NCBI RefSeq assembly: GCF_035503745.1
Contig: NZ_DATJTC010000031.1
Span: 1-64,000 of the forward strand
Length of the DNA: 64,000 nucleotides
DNA from: Dyella_B sp035503745
Lineage (GTDB): Bacteria > Pseudomonadota > Gammaproteobacteria > Xanthomonadales > Rhodanobacteraceae
Direction: 5' to 3'
This document shows, piece by piece, positions 52,864 to 60,966 of this stretch. Below the pieces are notes generated by a model that saw nothing but the letters and a program-made list of their open reading frames with translations, made no database searches and was not told where the DNA came from. The position numbers and the translations under genes were made by a program. Each line of letters starts with the position of its first letter. Within the stretch, counting starts at the first letter, position 1.

Positions 52864-53829
52864 TCAGCGCGTGCGCCCCGTCGGCGTCAATGCATCCAGC
52901 TCCAGCCCCGTGCGTTCGCGCAACCAATGCGAAATCAGCTGATAGGAAACCGAGAGCGGTGTCGGCGTGGCCAGGCTTCCGTCGGCCAGTCCGTCGATAA
53001 GTTGTTGCGGCGTGAACCAGCGCGCGTCTTCCAGCTCGCCATCGCGCAGGCGGATCGCCGGCGACAGCGCGGTGGCGGTGAAGCCCACCATCAGGGAGGC
53101 CGGCATCGGCCAGGGTTGCGAGGAGTGATAGTGCACATCGCCGACGATAACGCCCGATTCTTCGGCAACTTCGCGGCGAACCGCGTCTTCGAGCGCTTCG
53201 CCCGGTTCCACGAAGCCGGCCAGCGTGGAGTAGCGCCCGGGCGGCCACACGGCCTGGCGACCCAGCAGGCAGGCGCCCTGGTACTCGACGATGACGATGA
53301 TCGCCGCATCCGTGCGTGGAAAATGCAGGCGTCCGCAGGCCGGGTTGGTGCATTGCGCGCGATGGCCGGACGACACCAGTTGCACCGGCGCGCCGCAGCG
53401 CGCGCAGAAGCGGGTTTCGCGCTGCCAGTGGGCCAGGCCCTTGGTGTAGGCAAACAGGCCCGCTTCATCGGCGGCAAGCTGCAGGCCCGCTTCGCGCAGA
53501 CCCGCACGGCGCGCACCGAGCGCGGCTTCCAGCGCGGCGATGTCGTCGTCTTCGTCCAGCACCAGCATGAAGTGCGGACGGTCTTCGATCAGGCCGAGCA
53601 GGCTGCTCGGCGCACGCGGCAACAGGCGATGGCGCTCGGTGGCGTCAAGCCAGCGCAACGCTTCGCGGTCATGGTGCAGGAAGGCGTCGCCGGCCGGATC
53701 CAGCAACAGGTAGCGGGCCTCGGCGGCCTGTCCCTGGGTCAGCACCCAGTCCGCCTCGTCGCGTTGCTCGGCAACGCGGTCCAGGATCAGGCTGAGTCCG
53801 GCGAAGGTGTTGAGGTTCGTCGAAGCCAT
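52864..53829 (-). CDS. nudC: NAD+ diphosphatase NudC
   Basis: The 321-residue protein has an N-terminal NudC domain, a zinc ribbon (FCARCGAP and CTNPACGRLHFPR) and a Nudix domain with the Nudix box (GFVEPGEALEDAVRREVAEE) and the NADH-specific SQPWPMPASLMVGF motif. It hydrolyses NADH/NAD+ to NMN(H) and AMP and can remove NAD caps from RNA. It precedes erpA in the opposite order on the same strand (erpA upstream on minus is downstream in coordinate). Confidence 0.96.
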   Translation of the reverse strand: MASTNLNTFAGLSLILDRVAEQRDEADWVLTQGQAAEARYLLLDPAGDAFLHHDREALRWLDATERHRLLPRAPSSLLGLIEDRPHFMLVLDEDDDIAALEAALGARRAGLREAGLQLAADEAGLFAYTKGLAHWQRETRFCARCGAPVQLVSSGHRAQCTNPACGRLHFPRTDAAIIVIVEYQGACLLGRQAVWPPGRYSTLAGFVEPGEALEDAVRREVAEESGVIVGDVHYHSSQPWPMPASLMVGFTATALSPAIRLRDGELEDARWFTPQQLIDGLADGSLATPTPLSVSYQLISHWLRERTGLELDALTPTGRTR

Positions 53830-53845
53830 CCGGGACGCGGGCCGC

Positions 53846-54214
53846 TCAGGTGGAGAACGAGGAACCGCAGCCGCAGGTGGTCTTGGCGTTGGGATTGCGG
53901 ATGACGAACTGCGAACCGCTGAGGCTTTCCGAGTAGTCGATCTCGGCGCCGGTGAGGTACTGCAGCGACAGCGGATCGACCAGCAAGGTGACGCCTTCGC
54001 GGTCCAGCGCGAAATCGTCTTCGGCCTGGCTCTCGTCGAAGGTGAAGCCGTACTGGAAGCCCGAGCAGCCGCCGCCGGTGATGTAGACGCGCAGCTTCAG
54101 TTCGGGGTTGCCCTCTTCCTGAATGAGCTCGTGCACTTTGCGCGCGGCGGCCGCCGTGAAGATCAGCGGGGCGCCGGCTTGGCGGTAATCGGGGATGGCG
54201 AGGATGGTTTCCAT
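53846..54214 (-). CDS. erpA: Iron-sulfur cluster insertion protein ErpA
   Basis: The 122-residue A-type carrier has FTAAAARKVHELIQEEGNPELKLRVYITGGGCSGFQY and the C-terminal CGCGSSFS, giving the three conserved Cys ligands. It transfers [Fe-S] clusters to apo proteins such as IspG. It sits 16 bases upstream (minus strand) of nudC and 82 bases downstream of the bactofilin gene. Confidence 0.96.
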   Translation of the reverse strand: METILAIPDYRQAGAPLIFTAAAARKVHELIQEEGNPELKLRVYITGGGCSGFQYGFTFDESQAEDDFALDREGVTLLVDPLSLQYLTGAEIDYSESLSGSQFVIRNPNAKTTCGCGSSFST

Positions 54215-54296
54215 GGGGCGGATATGAGGCTGGGGCGATGCGGACTCAAGGATACCGCACCGCCACCTCCGCCATCAGCCGAAATCCCGGGCCGGT

Positions 54297-54719
54297 TCAG
54301 GCGGTGACCGGTTCCGGACGCACTTCCGGCGCCGGCAGCTCGCGCTGGACGTGGTCCTCGCCCTGGTGCGCCATGCGGCCGTTGACCTGCGCGCCGGCGG
54401 CCATTTCCAGCTGGTTGTAGCGCACGTCGCCGATCACGCGGGCTTGCGCGGCCAGTTCCAGGCGTTCGCTGGCGTAGATGTCGCCATTCACCTGGCCGTT
54501 GATCATCGCGTGCGGTACGCGCACTTCGCCCTGCACCTGGCCCTGCTCGCTGAGCGTGAACAGCGCGCTGGAGCCTTCGCCGATGACGGCGCCCTCGATG
54601 CGCCCGTCCAGGTGCAGCGTGCCGGTGAAGCGGACGTCGCCGCGGATGATCGTGCCGAGCGAAATGAGGCTGGTTTCGGCGTTGCGGCTGGGTTGGTCGT
54701 TGCGTTTACGGCTGAGCAT
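54297..54719 (-). CDS. Bactofilin
   Basis: The 140-residue protein has the bactofilin (DUF583/CcmA) beta-helix: ISLGTIIRGDVRFTGTLHLDGRIEGAVIG, GQVQGEVRVPHAMINGQVNGDIYASERLELAAQARVIGDVRYNQLEM. Hydrophilic tails flank it, as in other bactofilins. It polymerises into cytoskeletal filaments that affect cell shape and envelope growth. The start overlaps the end of the DUF6776-like gene by about 14 bases, so they are coupled. Confidence 0.92.
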   Translation of the reverse strand: MLSRKRNDQPSRNAETSLISLGTIIRGDVRFTGTLHLDGRIEGAVIGEGSSALFTLSEQGQVQGEVRVPHAMINGQVNGDIYASERLELAAQARVIGDVRYNQLEMAAGAQVNGRMAHQGEDHVQRELPAPEVRPEPVTA

Positions 54720-55467
54720 CGGTGTCCCCCTGAATGGCGGTGACGGGAGTGGATAGGGCGTCGTTCCAGGCCACGGCGCGGCTGACCGGATCCCCATTTT
54801 CCGGCTGGACTGTGACATGCAATCGCGTCGGCCGGAAATCGGACGGAAGCGCAATCGTTGTATGAATTTGCTGAAAATAGCGGAAGCGGAACGGAATGCC
54901 GTCCTTCTCGGCGGCATCGCCCAGCGTGGGCCAGGCCAGCTGATCCACCTTGTTGTTGCGCAGGCCTTCCACGCTGACAGTGATGGTGCCGTTGGTGTCG
55001 TCGTCGCGCTTGATGTTCTGGGTGAGGCTGATGGTGAGGTTCCACGCAGGCGAATGCAGCACCGGTTGCAGCGACACTTCCTGCACCTTCAGCCCTTCGC
55101 GTTGCGCATCGCCGCCGACCAGGCGCGAATAGAAGCCAAGATCGGCGCGCAACCCGCTGATTTCCTCGTCGCGTTGCGAGATGGTCTGGCGCAGCGCCTT
55201 GGTGGCGATGTCGTTGACTTGCTGCGAACGCTGCAGGTTTGCCACCTGTTGTTTCAGGTCGTCATTCGCGGCGGTCAGCTCACGCACCGCGCGCCGGTCG
55301 GCGATACGCGGCACCACGCCTTTCCACGCACCCACCGCGAGCGCCACGATCAATCCGGCCAGCACCACGCTGCCAAGCCACGCCGCGCCCAGCCACATCA
55401 TGCGGCGACGCTGACTGGCAGCGTCGTGCGAACGTACGACGTAGCGCGGTGGTGGACGGGAAGCCAT
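54706..55467 (-). CDS. DUF6776-like membrane protein upstream of bactofilin
   Basis: The 253-residue protein has a single membrane helix (WLGSVVLAGLIVALAVGAW, about residues 25-45) and a following coiled coil (REL TAANDDLKQQVANLQRSQQ, then ISQRDEEISGLRADLGFYSRLVG), then a C-terminal beta-rich domain. It belongs to the DUF6776-type proteins commonly coded before a bactofilin. The two genes overlap, so a joint role at the inner membrane is likely, but the function is not known. The start at 55467 (MASRPPPRY) is preferred; an ATG at 55485 is possible. Confidence 0.75.
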   Translation of the reverse strand: MASRPPPRYVVRSHDAASQRRRMMWLGAAWLGSVVLAGLIVALAVGAWKGVVPRIADRRAVRELTAANDDLKQQVANLQRSQQVNDIATKALRQTISQRDEEISGLRADLGFYSRLVGGDAQREGLKVQEVSLQPVLHSPAWNLTISLTQNIKRDDDTNGTITVSVEGLRNNKVDQLAWPTLGDAAEKDGIPFRFRYFQQIHTTIALPSDFRPTRLHVTVQPENGDPVSRAVAWNDALSTPVTAIQGDTDAQP

Positions 55468-55581
55468 GCGCGGCCCGTGCGGCAAAACGATGCATATAGC
55501 CTGGACGTAAGGAAGCCGTCAAGGAACCGTGGACGGGTTTGTGCCCCCGGTCGCTATGCCGCGCTCCGGGGGCGCGTCGGT

Positions 55582-56052
55582 TCAGCTTTCCATTTTCGAC
55601 TGCAGGTAACGCTCCGCACCGATGTCCTTGACCAGGCTGAGCTGGGTCTCCAGCCAGTCGATGTGCTCTTCCTCATCGTGCAGGATGTGCTTGAACATGT
55701 CGCGGCTCACGTAATCGGCAATGCTTTCGCAATGGGCGATCGCTTCGCGCAGATCCTTGGTGGCAGCCAGTTCCAGATCCAGATCGCCCTTGATGCATTC
55801 AAGCACGTTCTCGCCGATGCGCAGCTTGCCCAGGTGCTGCAGATTGGGCAGGCCTTCCAGGAACAGGATGCGCTCCATCAGGCGATCGGCGTGCTTCATC
55901 TCCTCGATCGATTCCTTGTACTCGTGCTCGGCCAGTTCCTGGTAACCCCAGTTCTTGAACATGCGGTAGTGCAGGAAATACTGGTTGATGGCGGTCAGCT
56001 CGTTGAAGAGCACCTTGTTGAGAAATTCGATGACCTTGGTGTCGCCCTTCAT
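55582..56052 (-). CDS. bfr: Bacterioferritin
   Basis: The 156-residue four-helix protein has all ferroxidase residues in place (Glu18, Glu51, His54, Glu94, Glu127 and His130 region HILHDEEEHIDW) and Met52 as heme axial ligand, so it is a heme-containing Bfr. It stores iron in a 24-mer shell. It follows bfd on the minus strand with a hairpin in the 156-base gap. Confidence 0.97.
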   Translation of the reverse strand: MKGDTKVIEFLNKVLFNELTAINQYFLHYRMFKNWGYQELAEHEYKESIEEMKHADRLMERILFLEGLPNLQHLGKLRIGENVLECIKGDLDLELAATKDLREAIAHCESIADYVSRDMFKHILHDEEEHIDWLETQLSLVKDIGAERYLQSKMES

Positions 56053-56136
56053 CGCGGCTCTCCGTGGGTTGGCTGATTAAAGAAACTATACGGATTCTGC
56101 GTGCATGCGGCGGAAATGCGAATACGTCGCGCATGC

Positions 56137-56167
56137 AAAAACGCCACCGCGTGGTGACGGCGGCGTT
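56137..56167 (-). terminator. Hairpin after bfd
   Basis: On the minus strand AACGCCGCCG and CGGTGGCGTT form an imperfect stem followed by TTTTTGC. It lies between bfd (upstream) and bfr (downstream) and may end the bfd transcript, so bfr probably also has its own promoter. Confidence 0.6.
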
Positions 56168-56208
56168 CTCGATGTCGCGTCAGGAAAGGCTGATCCGCGT
56201 GAGGGTGA

Positions 56209-56409
56209 TCAGGCTGCGACGAAAATGGGCAGGTCCAGCGCAACCTTGGCGACCGCTTCATCCAGCGTGGCGCGGGCCTCCGCCTCGCAACAGCCGCAGC
56301 AATCGGAGCAACCCGTGCGGGCCTGCAATTGGGCGAACGTGTGCACGCCATCGGCGGCGGCGCGCCGGATGTCGTGATCGGTGATGGCGTTGCAAAGACA
56401 AATGTACAT
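56209..56409 (-). CDS. bfd: Bacterioferritin-associated ferredoxin
   Basis: The 66-residue protein carries the Bfd [2Fe-2S] ligands: Cys4-x-Cys6 (CLCN) and Cys38-x2-Cys41 in the CSDCCGCC cluster. It passes electrons to Bfr to release stored iron. The start at 56409 fits the family N-terminus. A Fur-box-like sequence with TTGACA lies about 30 bases upstream, so iron-dependent repression is likely. Confidence 0.94.
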   Translation of the reverse strand: MYICLCNAITDHDIRRAAADGVHTFAQLQARTGCSDCCGCCEAEARATLDEAVAKVALDLPIFVAA

Positions 56410-56416
56410 GCCGCGC

Positions 56417-56445
56417 ATTTCAACGCGAATGCGAATGATTGTCAA
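56417..56445 (-). promoter_or_regulatory. Candidate Fur-regulated promoter of bfd
   Basis: On the minus strand TTGACA (56445-56440) and TGAAAT (56422-56417) are 17 bases apart, a good -35/-10 spacing. Overlapping the -35 is GACAATCATTCGCATTCGC, a partial match to the Fur box GATAATGATAATCATTATC. The distance to the bfd start is very short, so the transcript would have almost no leader. Confidence 0.4.
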
Positions 56446-56476
56446 CAAGTATTGAGTACGAAGCCTGGCCCGCGGT

Positions 56477-57019
56477 TCAGGCGGCCCGCCGGTTGCGGGA
56501 GGCGTTACGGCGCGGCTGCGGCTGCGGACCCAGCTCGATGCTCAGCATGGTTTCCACCAGCGGGGCAAAGTGGCGCAGCGCACGGTGATAAACATCTCGT
56601 TTAAAATTAACCACATGCACGGCCGGGTACCAGAAGTCCACCCAGCGCCAGAGGTCAAATTCGGGCTTCTCGCAGGCATCCAGGCACAGCGCGTCCTCCC
56701 CGCCCACCAGCTTTAGCAGGAACCACACCTGCTTCTGGCCGATGCAGGTGGGGTGCTGGTGGTGACGGATATAGCGGCTGGGCAGCTTGTAGCGCAGCCA
56801 GCCGCGGGTGCTGGCCAGCACTTCGACGTGTTGGGGCGAGAGGCCGGTTTCTTCCTGCAGTTCCCGGTACATGGCTTCCAGCGGCGTCTCGTCGCTGCGC
56901 ATGCCGCCCTGGGGAAACTGCCAGCCGTCGCGATGGACGCGGCGCGCCCAGAACAGCCGGCCGTCTGCATTGAGCAGCACGATGCCAACATTCGGACGGT
57001 AGCCATCAACGTCAATCAT
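56477..57019 (-). CDS. rppH: RNA pyrophosphohydrolase
   Basis: The 180-residue Nudix hydrolase has MIDVDGYRPNVGIVLLN at the start, WQFPQGGMRSDET and ELQEETGLS covering the Nudix box, the characteristic PTCIGQKQVWFLL, and RWVDFWYPAVHVVNFKRDVY. It removes pyrophosphate from mRNA 5' ends to trigger RNase E decay. The start at 57019 matches the family; the open frame to 57055 does not. Confidence 0.96.
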   Translation of the reverse strand: MIDVDGYRPNVGIVLLNADGRLFWARRVHRDGWQFPQGGMRSDETPLEAMYRELQEETGLSPQHVEVLASTRGWLRYKLPSRYIRHHQHPTCIGQKQVWFLLKLVGGEDALCLDACEKPEFDLWRWVDFWYPAVHVVNFKRDVYHRALRHFAPLVETMLSIELGPQPQPRRNASRNRRAA

Positions 57020-57208
57020 CCAACCTCCTCGGGTCGTGTCAGCGCAGCCTGCCATGGCGCGTGCGCCTAACCCGAGATCGATTCAACCACAGCCTACAAA
57101 GCTGGAGCAAGCCAACCACTTGAACCGGAAGGGCCAGACGATTACACTGCCGCGCCCCGCCTGAATCCAGCCCGATCCGGCCGAAACTGCCCGGACGGCG
57201 CACCCCTT

Positions 57209-57285
57209 GGCTATGTAGCTCAGCCGGTTAGAGCACAGCACTCATAATGCTGGGGTCGGTGGTTCGAGTCCACCCATAGCCACCA
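57209..57285 (+). tRNA. tRNA-Met (CAU), elongator
   Basis: GGCTATG at the 5' end pairs with CATAGCC, followed by A and encoded CCA. The D arm GCTC..GAGC, anticodon loop CTCATAA in stem CAGCA/TGCTG, and T arm GGTGG-TTCGAGT-CCACC are complete. The first base pair G-C distinguishes it from initiator tRNA-fMet, which has an unpaired C1. It marks an integration site: a tyrosine-integrase fragment follows at 57449. Confidence 0.95.
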
Positions 57286-57398
57286 TTTGCCCGTCCATTC
57301 CCGTCCAGACACGTCCCAGGAACCGCGTAAAACCGGGCTTTTCTGGCGGTTTGGTGTCTCATGTCGTCCAGCCGCATCCATTGAAATCCTGGCATCGG

Positions 57399-57449
57399 TG
57401 ACGGTAGGTTTGACGGTAACAGGCCTTACCGTCAGGGGTGTTACCGTCA
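57399..57449 (+). repeat. Four octamer repeats upstream of integrase fragment
   Basis: TGACGGTA occurs at 57399-57406 and 57411-57418, and its reverse complement TACCGTCA at 57427-57434 and 57442-57449, the last touching the integrase ATG. Such clustered octamers are typical of arm-type or operator sites upstream of P4-type integrase genes. Confidence 0.7.
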
Positions 57450-57560
57450 TGAAGCTCAGTGACGCGGGAATTCCCAGAAAAAAGCCGGCGGACAAGCCAT
57501 ACAAGCTCACCGACGGCGACGGTTTGTAACTGCTGGTCAAGGGTCAAGCCACGGGGATAT
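57449..57560 (+). pseudogene. Truncated P4-type tyrosine integrase, N-terminal fragment with in-frame stop
   Basis: The frame reads MKLSDAGIPRKKPADKPYKL, then TDGDGL, stop TAA, LLVKGQATGI and another stop. This is the start of the DUF4102/P4-integrase arm-binding domain, normally reading GLYLLVKP. The TAA sits where a Tyr codon (TAC/TAT) is usual, so one base change plus truncation killed the gene. The catalytic domain is absent. Its location right after tRNA-Met is the usual att position for such integrases. Confidence 0.75.
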
Positions 57561-57846
57561 GAAAAAGATAGTTCTGCTTCTTTACTTTTTGCCGGTGATG
57601 GCTGTCCATGCGGCAACCCATCATTCCAGCAGCTCGTCGTACCACAGCTCATCTCGCTCCGCGGTACATAAGAGTTCGTTAGATGTGCATGTGCACAGCT
57701 ATACCAAGCGCAACGGTGAGCATGTTCAGTCTCATATGAGGTCGGCGCCGGATGGCACGAAGGCGAACAATTTTTCCTCGCGGGGCAACGTAAATCCGTA
57801 CACGGGGAAAGTTGGCACCAAAGATCCGAATGCTCCGAGTCACTGA
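57559..57846 (+). CDS. Small secreted protein of unknown function
   Basis: The 95-residue product has a signal peptide (IVLLLYFLPVMAVHAA) and a Ser/His-rich segment, then a motif VHSYTKRNGEHVQSHMRSAP and NNFSSRGNVNPYTGKVGT. This C-terminal motif, with HxRSxPDGTxxNN and GNVNPYTGxxGT, is common in short proteins carried by phages and islands; its function is unknown. It follows the integrase relic. Confidence 0.65.
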   Translation: MKKIVLLLYFLPVMAVHAATHHSSSSSYHSSSRSAVHKSSLDVHVHSYTKRNGEHVQSHMRSAPDGTKANNFSSRGNVNPYTGKVGTKDPNAPSH

Positions 57847-57893
57847 TTGGAAGAGAGAGCAAGCCATCCCTTTTGGATCGTTGGAGCTATGAC

Positions 57894-58403
57894 ATGAAGC
57901 TGGTAAACGTAGTTGGAATCGTTGCTTCCTGCCTTTTATTGTCGTCGTGCCTTCCGCCCGTATATAAGTCACTGCCTACAGGCGGTGATACAGCCGCCGT
58001 ATTTTTATCAGGCGACCCCGAGTATTCGAGTGTTGGGCAGATATATGACCATTCTGAAACATGTTCGGGCCGGAAATGGGTTTACGGTGGCATCGCGGGT
58101 ACGCCCAAATGGATCAATGTAAAAGGCGGTGAGCCGGTCACTATTTCCATTAGCGTCGGCACCGGACTTAGAGTCGAGGGATCGGACATCGTCAATCACA
58201 TATGCACGGGGATGGCTACGTTCACCCCAGGCATTGGGCGTCGCTATGTCGCGAACGTAGTCACTAGAGATGGCATTCAGCACTGTGGCTTAGTCGTGGA
58301 CGAGATCGGCCCGGATGGGCAGGTTGTAGGAAGGGTTGGTGTGACGCAGCGGCTCTTTAAATTGGCAGAGACCGAACACTCATCGTGGTGTAAGGCGCTC
58401 TAA
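57894..58403 (+). CDS. Putative lipoprotein of unknown function
   Basis: The 169-residue product starts with a signal and lipobox (CLLLSSCLPP, Cys about residue 19), predicting lipid attachment and outer- or inner-membrane location. The rest contains CSGRKW, HICTGMATF and a late Cys but no recognised domain. GGAG at 57883-57886 is seven bases before the ATG at 57894; the longer frame starting at 57873 lacks a signal at its start. It is an island gene between the integrase relic and the Rhs remnants. Confidence 0.6.
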   Translation: MKLVNVVGIVASCLLLSSCLPPVYKSLPTGGDTAAVFLSGDPEYSSVGQIYDHSETCSGRKWVYGGIAGTPKWINVKGGEPVTISISVGTGLRVEGSDIVNHICTGMATFTPGIGRRYVANVVTRDGIQHCGLVVDEIGPDGQVVGRVGVTQRLFKLAETEHSSWCKAL

Positions 58404-58474
58404 CCCGAGTTTTCAATTGCTTCGACCGACTTATCGTCTGGGTGGATATGAGTGTTGGACAAGAATGTCAAGGT

Positions 58475-58505
58475 GGCCGGATGCGCCCCGCTGCTACATC
58501 CGGCC
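58475..58505. repeat. REP-like palindrome
   Basis: GGCCGGATG (58475-58483) pairs with CATCCGGCC (58497-58505), the size and sequence style of enterobacterial-type REP units. One copy was seen. The surrounding gap 58404-58758 holds no gene I recognise. Confidence 0.5.
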
Positions 58506-58758
58506 TATACGGCGCGGGCCTTTACTTCGACTGGGGTCCTGATTCGTCACGATATTTGCATCATATCGAGCACTGACCAGCATCGCCTGATCCAGAACAG
58601 TTCCTGTCTTCATTAGGGTTGGGCTCCAAACGTGAATAAGTAGGCATATGCTTGATACATCGCCGGGTCAAGATGCATCAAAAGATGAGGGTCTATCTTC
58701 AATCCAAAGCTACATCCTCAATGCCAATTGTCTTTTTAACAAAAAAGCTTGCGCTTAA

Positions 58759-59130
58759 TCATTGATGGCTATTGATAAGCCGAAGACCTAGATCCCCGTA
58801 CTCATCATCAAGCAAGCGTTCAATCAAAAAGTCGGTACCGGGAAACGAAACGCGTACCTGATATGACCACGCCTGCTCGAAGACTGACAAAAGCCTGTTT
58901 ACGGCAGGGTCATTTGATTCCCAGTCGTCACCAACAACTTCAGAAATGAAGTCATCTAACAGAACGATGTTCATCCACAGCTGAGCTTCAGACATTGATC
59001 CATAACTCCCTGTCTTCTTTCGAAGACCGCTTGGACCCAGACCTAGTCGATCAATGAAAAGGTAGCCGTCTAAATTTTCGATTCTTGGAGTTACATCTTC
59101 TAGCCAAAAAGCTAACCTCTGCAGATCCAT
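58759..59130 (-). CDS. Putative immunity protein
   Basis: The 123-residue acidic cytoplasmic protein (FWLEDVTPRIENLDGYLFIDRLGLG and LIERLLDDEYGDLGLRL) has no enzyme motif. It follows, on the same strand and within six bases, a Rhs-type toxin C-terminal relic (59136-59330), the position of an immunity gene. The acidic and small character fits polymorphic-toxin immunity proteins. It is probably retained as an orphan immunity gene after its toxin decayed; the pairing is inference. Confidence 0.55.
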   Translation of the reverse strand: MDLQRLAFWLEDVTPRIENLDGYLFIDRLGLGPSGLRKKTGSYGSMSEAQLWMNIVLLDDFISEVVGDDWESNDPAVNRLLSVFEQAWSYQVRVSFPGTDFLIERLLDDEYGDLGLRLINSHQ

Positions 59131-59135
59131 TTCTT

Positions 59136-59330
59136 AGGGTCCTCCACTTGTCTTCGGTGGCGGCGGCGGTGCTTGCTGCGGGGGTGGCGGCACCTCGTGA
59201 GACTCAGGCGGCCTAACTTCTCCCTTGATGCTCAGTGCTATCAGGAGAAACGTTGGGTTTCCATTCCTTAACGTTAGGACGGGGAATGTTCCCATGAGAC
59301 TTACCAGTGGGTCGATTCAAGTGAAGACGC
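59136..59330 (-). pseudogene. Relic of a Rhs-type toxin C-terminus
   Basis: The minus strand reads LHLNRPTGKSHGNIPRPNV, KEWKPNVSPDS, and, in a shifted frame, EVRPPESHEVPPPPQQAPPPPP, KTSGGP and a stop. The HGNIPRPNVKEW motif and the Pro-rich end are characteristic of the tails of Rhs/polymorphic toxins; the sequence is split by at least one frameshift and no upstream core exists. The start of the adjacent immunity-like gene follows the stop by a few bases. Confidence 0.6.
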
Positions 59331-59450
59331 CGCGTCTATGGCCACCTCGGTCGTGGATCATCAGGTAAAGAAAATCGTTGGTAACACAGTTCTTGATTCC
59401 TACGACGATAAAGGCTGCGTGGTCTATTACACTGGTCTATGAGGTGGAAG

Positions 59451-59795
59451 ATGAAACGTTTGGCATATTTTCTTCCCTTGTTAGCCGTGCCCTTAGCGAT
59501 TGTTCCCTTTGGAAAGGTGAGCGCGCAGAGTCGCAACTGGCAGCAGTCCACCGATAGCCAAACCCAACTGTGGGTACGCGATAAGAATCAAGGCTCCCCT
59601 TATCAAGCCACATTCATTGTGGTCGAGCCAAACGGGGAGAGCATCACTCGCGCAATCCGTTAGGGAGGCGATGGCTCGGCGTCAGCAACCTTCGCCAAAG
59701 ACTTTGGAGTGTTCCCACCGCTACCGGTTGGAAAGTATCACTGGACGGTCACGGTGAACGGCAAGATTGCAGCGAGCGATGACTTCAGTCGATAG
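59451..59795 (+). pseudogene. Small secreted protein gene broken by an in-frame stop
   Basis: The gene starts at 59451 behind GAGGTGGA with a signal peptide (YFLPLLAVPLAIVPFGKVSA) and continues to a TAG at 59661, then keeps the same coding style in the same frame to 59793 (GGDGSASATFAKDFGVF, PVGKYHWTVTVNGKIAASDDF). A single nonsense change would explain it. The 114-codon total would be a secreted protein of unknown function. Confidence 0.65.
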
Positions 59796-60033
59796 ATAAT
59801 TTTCGGAAACGACGTCCGCTACTGCCGATACAAGTTTGGTTTTTTTGACTTCCTTTATTCGACGTTTTCTTCAGGTGAACTAGGGCGACATTTGGGAAGC
59901 ATGTTAAATTCGACAGTTTGAACGTTTCGCTGGAGGCTAGTCACAGTATTGTGGTGCTGGGCCATCTAGGGGTGTTGGCAGACTGCTTTGCGGTAACCTA
60001 GCGAAACCGTTTAGGGACCATTAGGGGGCAGGC

Positions 60034-60963
60034 ATGGCCGGTCACGGAGTTCGGCGGTTGTCGTTCAAGTGGATGTTCCATTTGCTGCTCCTGCTTGCTT
60101 GCGGCGTGTTGCACGCCCAGCAACAGGGGACAGTCACATATGTATATACCGATCCGCAGGGGACGCCTTTGGCGGAAGCGGATGCCAATGGCAACATCAC
60201 GGCGACTTACGACTACGCGCCATATGGGTCGATCGCTTCATACGGAACTGGCGTCGGCGGTCCGCCGAATGGCCCGGGATACACAGGGCATGTGAGTGAT
60301 CCTGAGACGAACCTCGTCTATATGCAGGCTCGTTACTACGACCCCGCCACAGGTCGATTCCTGAGTGTGGATCCTGTTGCACCTAAACCTTCTGATTCGT
60401 TTGGATTCAACCGCTACAACTACTCTAAAAATAATCCCATCATAAATGTTGATCCTGATGGAAGAACTGTAACTTGCGATCAAAACGCTTGCCACATACA
60501 TGCAACTAGGCTTGGCGAGTTGATGATCGACTATGTCGTCGTTGCGACTGTATACACAGAGAGAGCGATTCAAAACACCATCAATTCAACACCGGTAGTC
60601 CACAATGAAACGCAAGGAGAGCCGACCCCACTCCCCGGAGGGCTTGTAGGCCAACAAGATGGTAAAACAGGTCAGCAAGGTAAACGGATAAACAACGGTC
60701 CACTGGCGCCTTCAAATGGTGGAACAGGGGACGCAGAAAAGGACTTCGACAATCTAACTGGCGGAAAGTCCTCACCAGCTCCAACAGATAAGGGTTATCC
60801 CGCAGGCACGCTGGTCGGCGACAACGGAATTTCCTATAGACCGGGCACGGACAAGACCGGCCCACGTATTGATATACCAGCAAATGGAAACAAGCCACCG
60901 GAAACGCTGCACTACCCAACGCCGCCGCCGCCTCCTCCGCCCCCGCCATCCACGCAGCAATAA
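60034..60963 (+). CDS. Short secreted Rhs-repeat-core protein with putative C-terminal toxin
   Basis: The 309-residue protein starts with a signal peptide (FKWMFHLLLLLACGVLHAQ, about residues 11-30), has one YD-repeat segment (TYVYTDPQGTPLAEADANGNITATYDYAPYG) and then the Rhs-associated core end (LVYMQARYYDPATGRFLSVDP, about 95-115). The following 190 residues are unique and end in a GPRIDIPANGNKPPETLHY motif and a Pro tail; such endings occur in polymorphic toxin C-termini. This is far shorter than normal Rhs proteins (about 1500 residues) and has its own signal peptide. The stop is three bases before the next gene. Confidence 0.65.
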   Translation: MAGHGVRRLSFKWMFHLLLLLACGVLHAQQQGTVTYVYTDPQGTPLAEADANGNITATYDYAPYGSIASYGTGVGGPPNGPGYTGHVSDPETNLVYMQARYYDPATGRFLSVDPVAPKPSDSFGFNRYNYSKNNPIINVDPDGRTVTCDQNACHIHATRLGELMIDYVVVATVYTERAIQNTINSTPVVHNETQGEPTPLPGGLVGQQDGKTGQQGKRINNGPLAPSNGGTGDAEKDFDNLTGGKSSPAPTDKGYPAGTLVGDNGISYRPGTDKTGPRIDIPANGNKPPETLHYPTPPPPPPPPPSTQQ

Positions 60964-60966
60964 CCG

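Noticed and set aside
59338..59442. Plus-strand small open frame ending YDDKGCVVYYTGL
   Set aside because: It looks protein-like but overlaps the minus-strand toxin relic and has no clear start; not supported enough to list as a gene.
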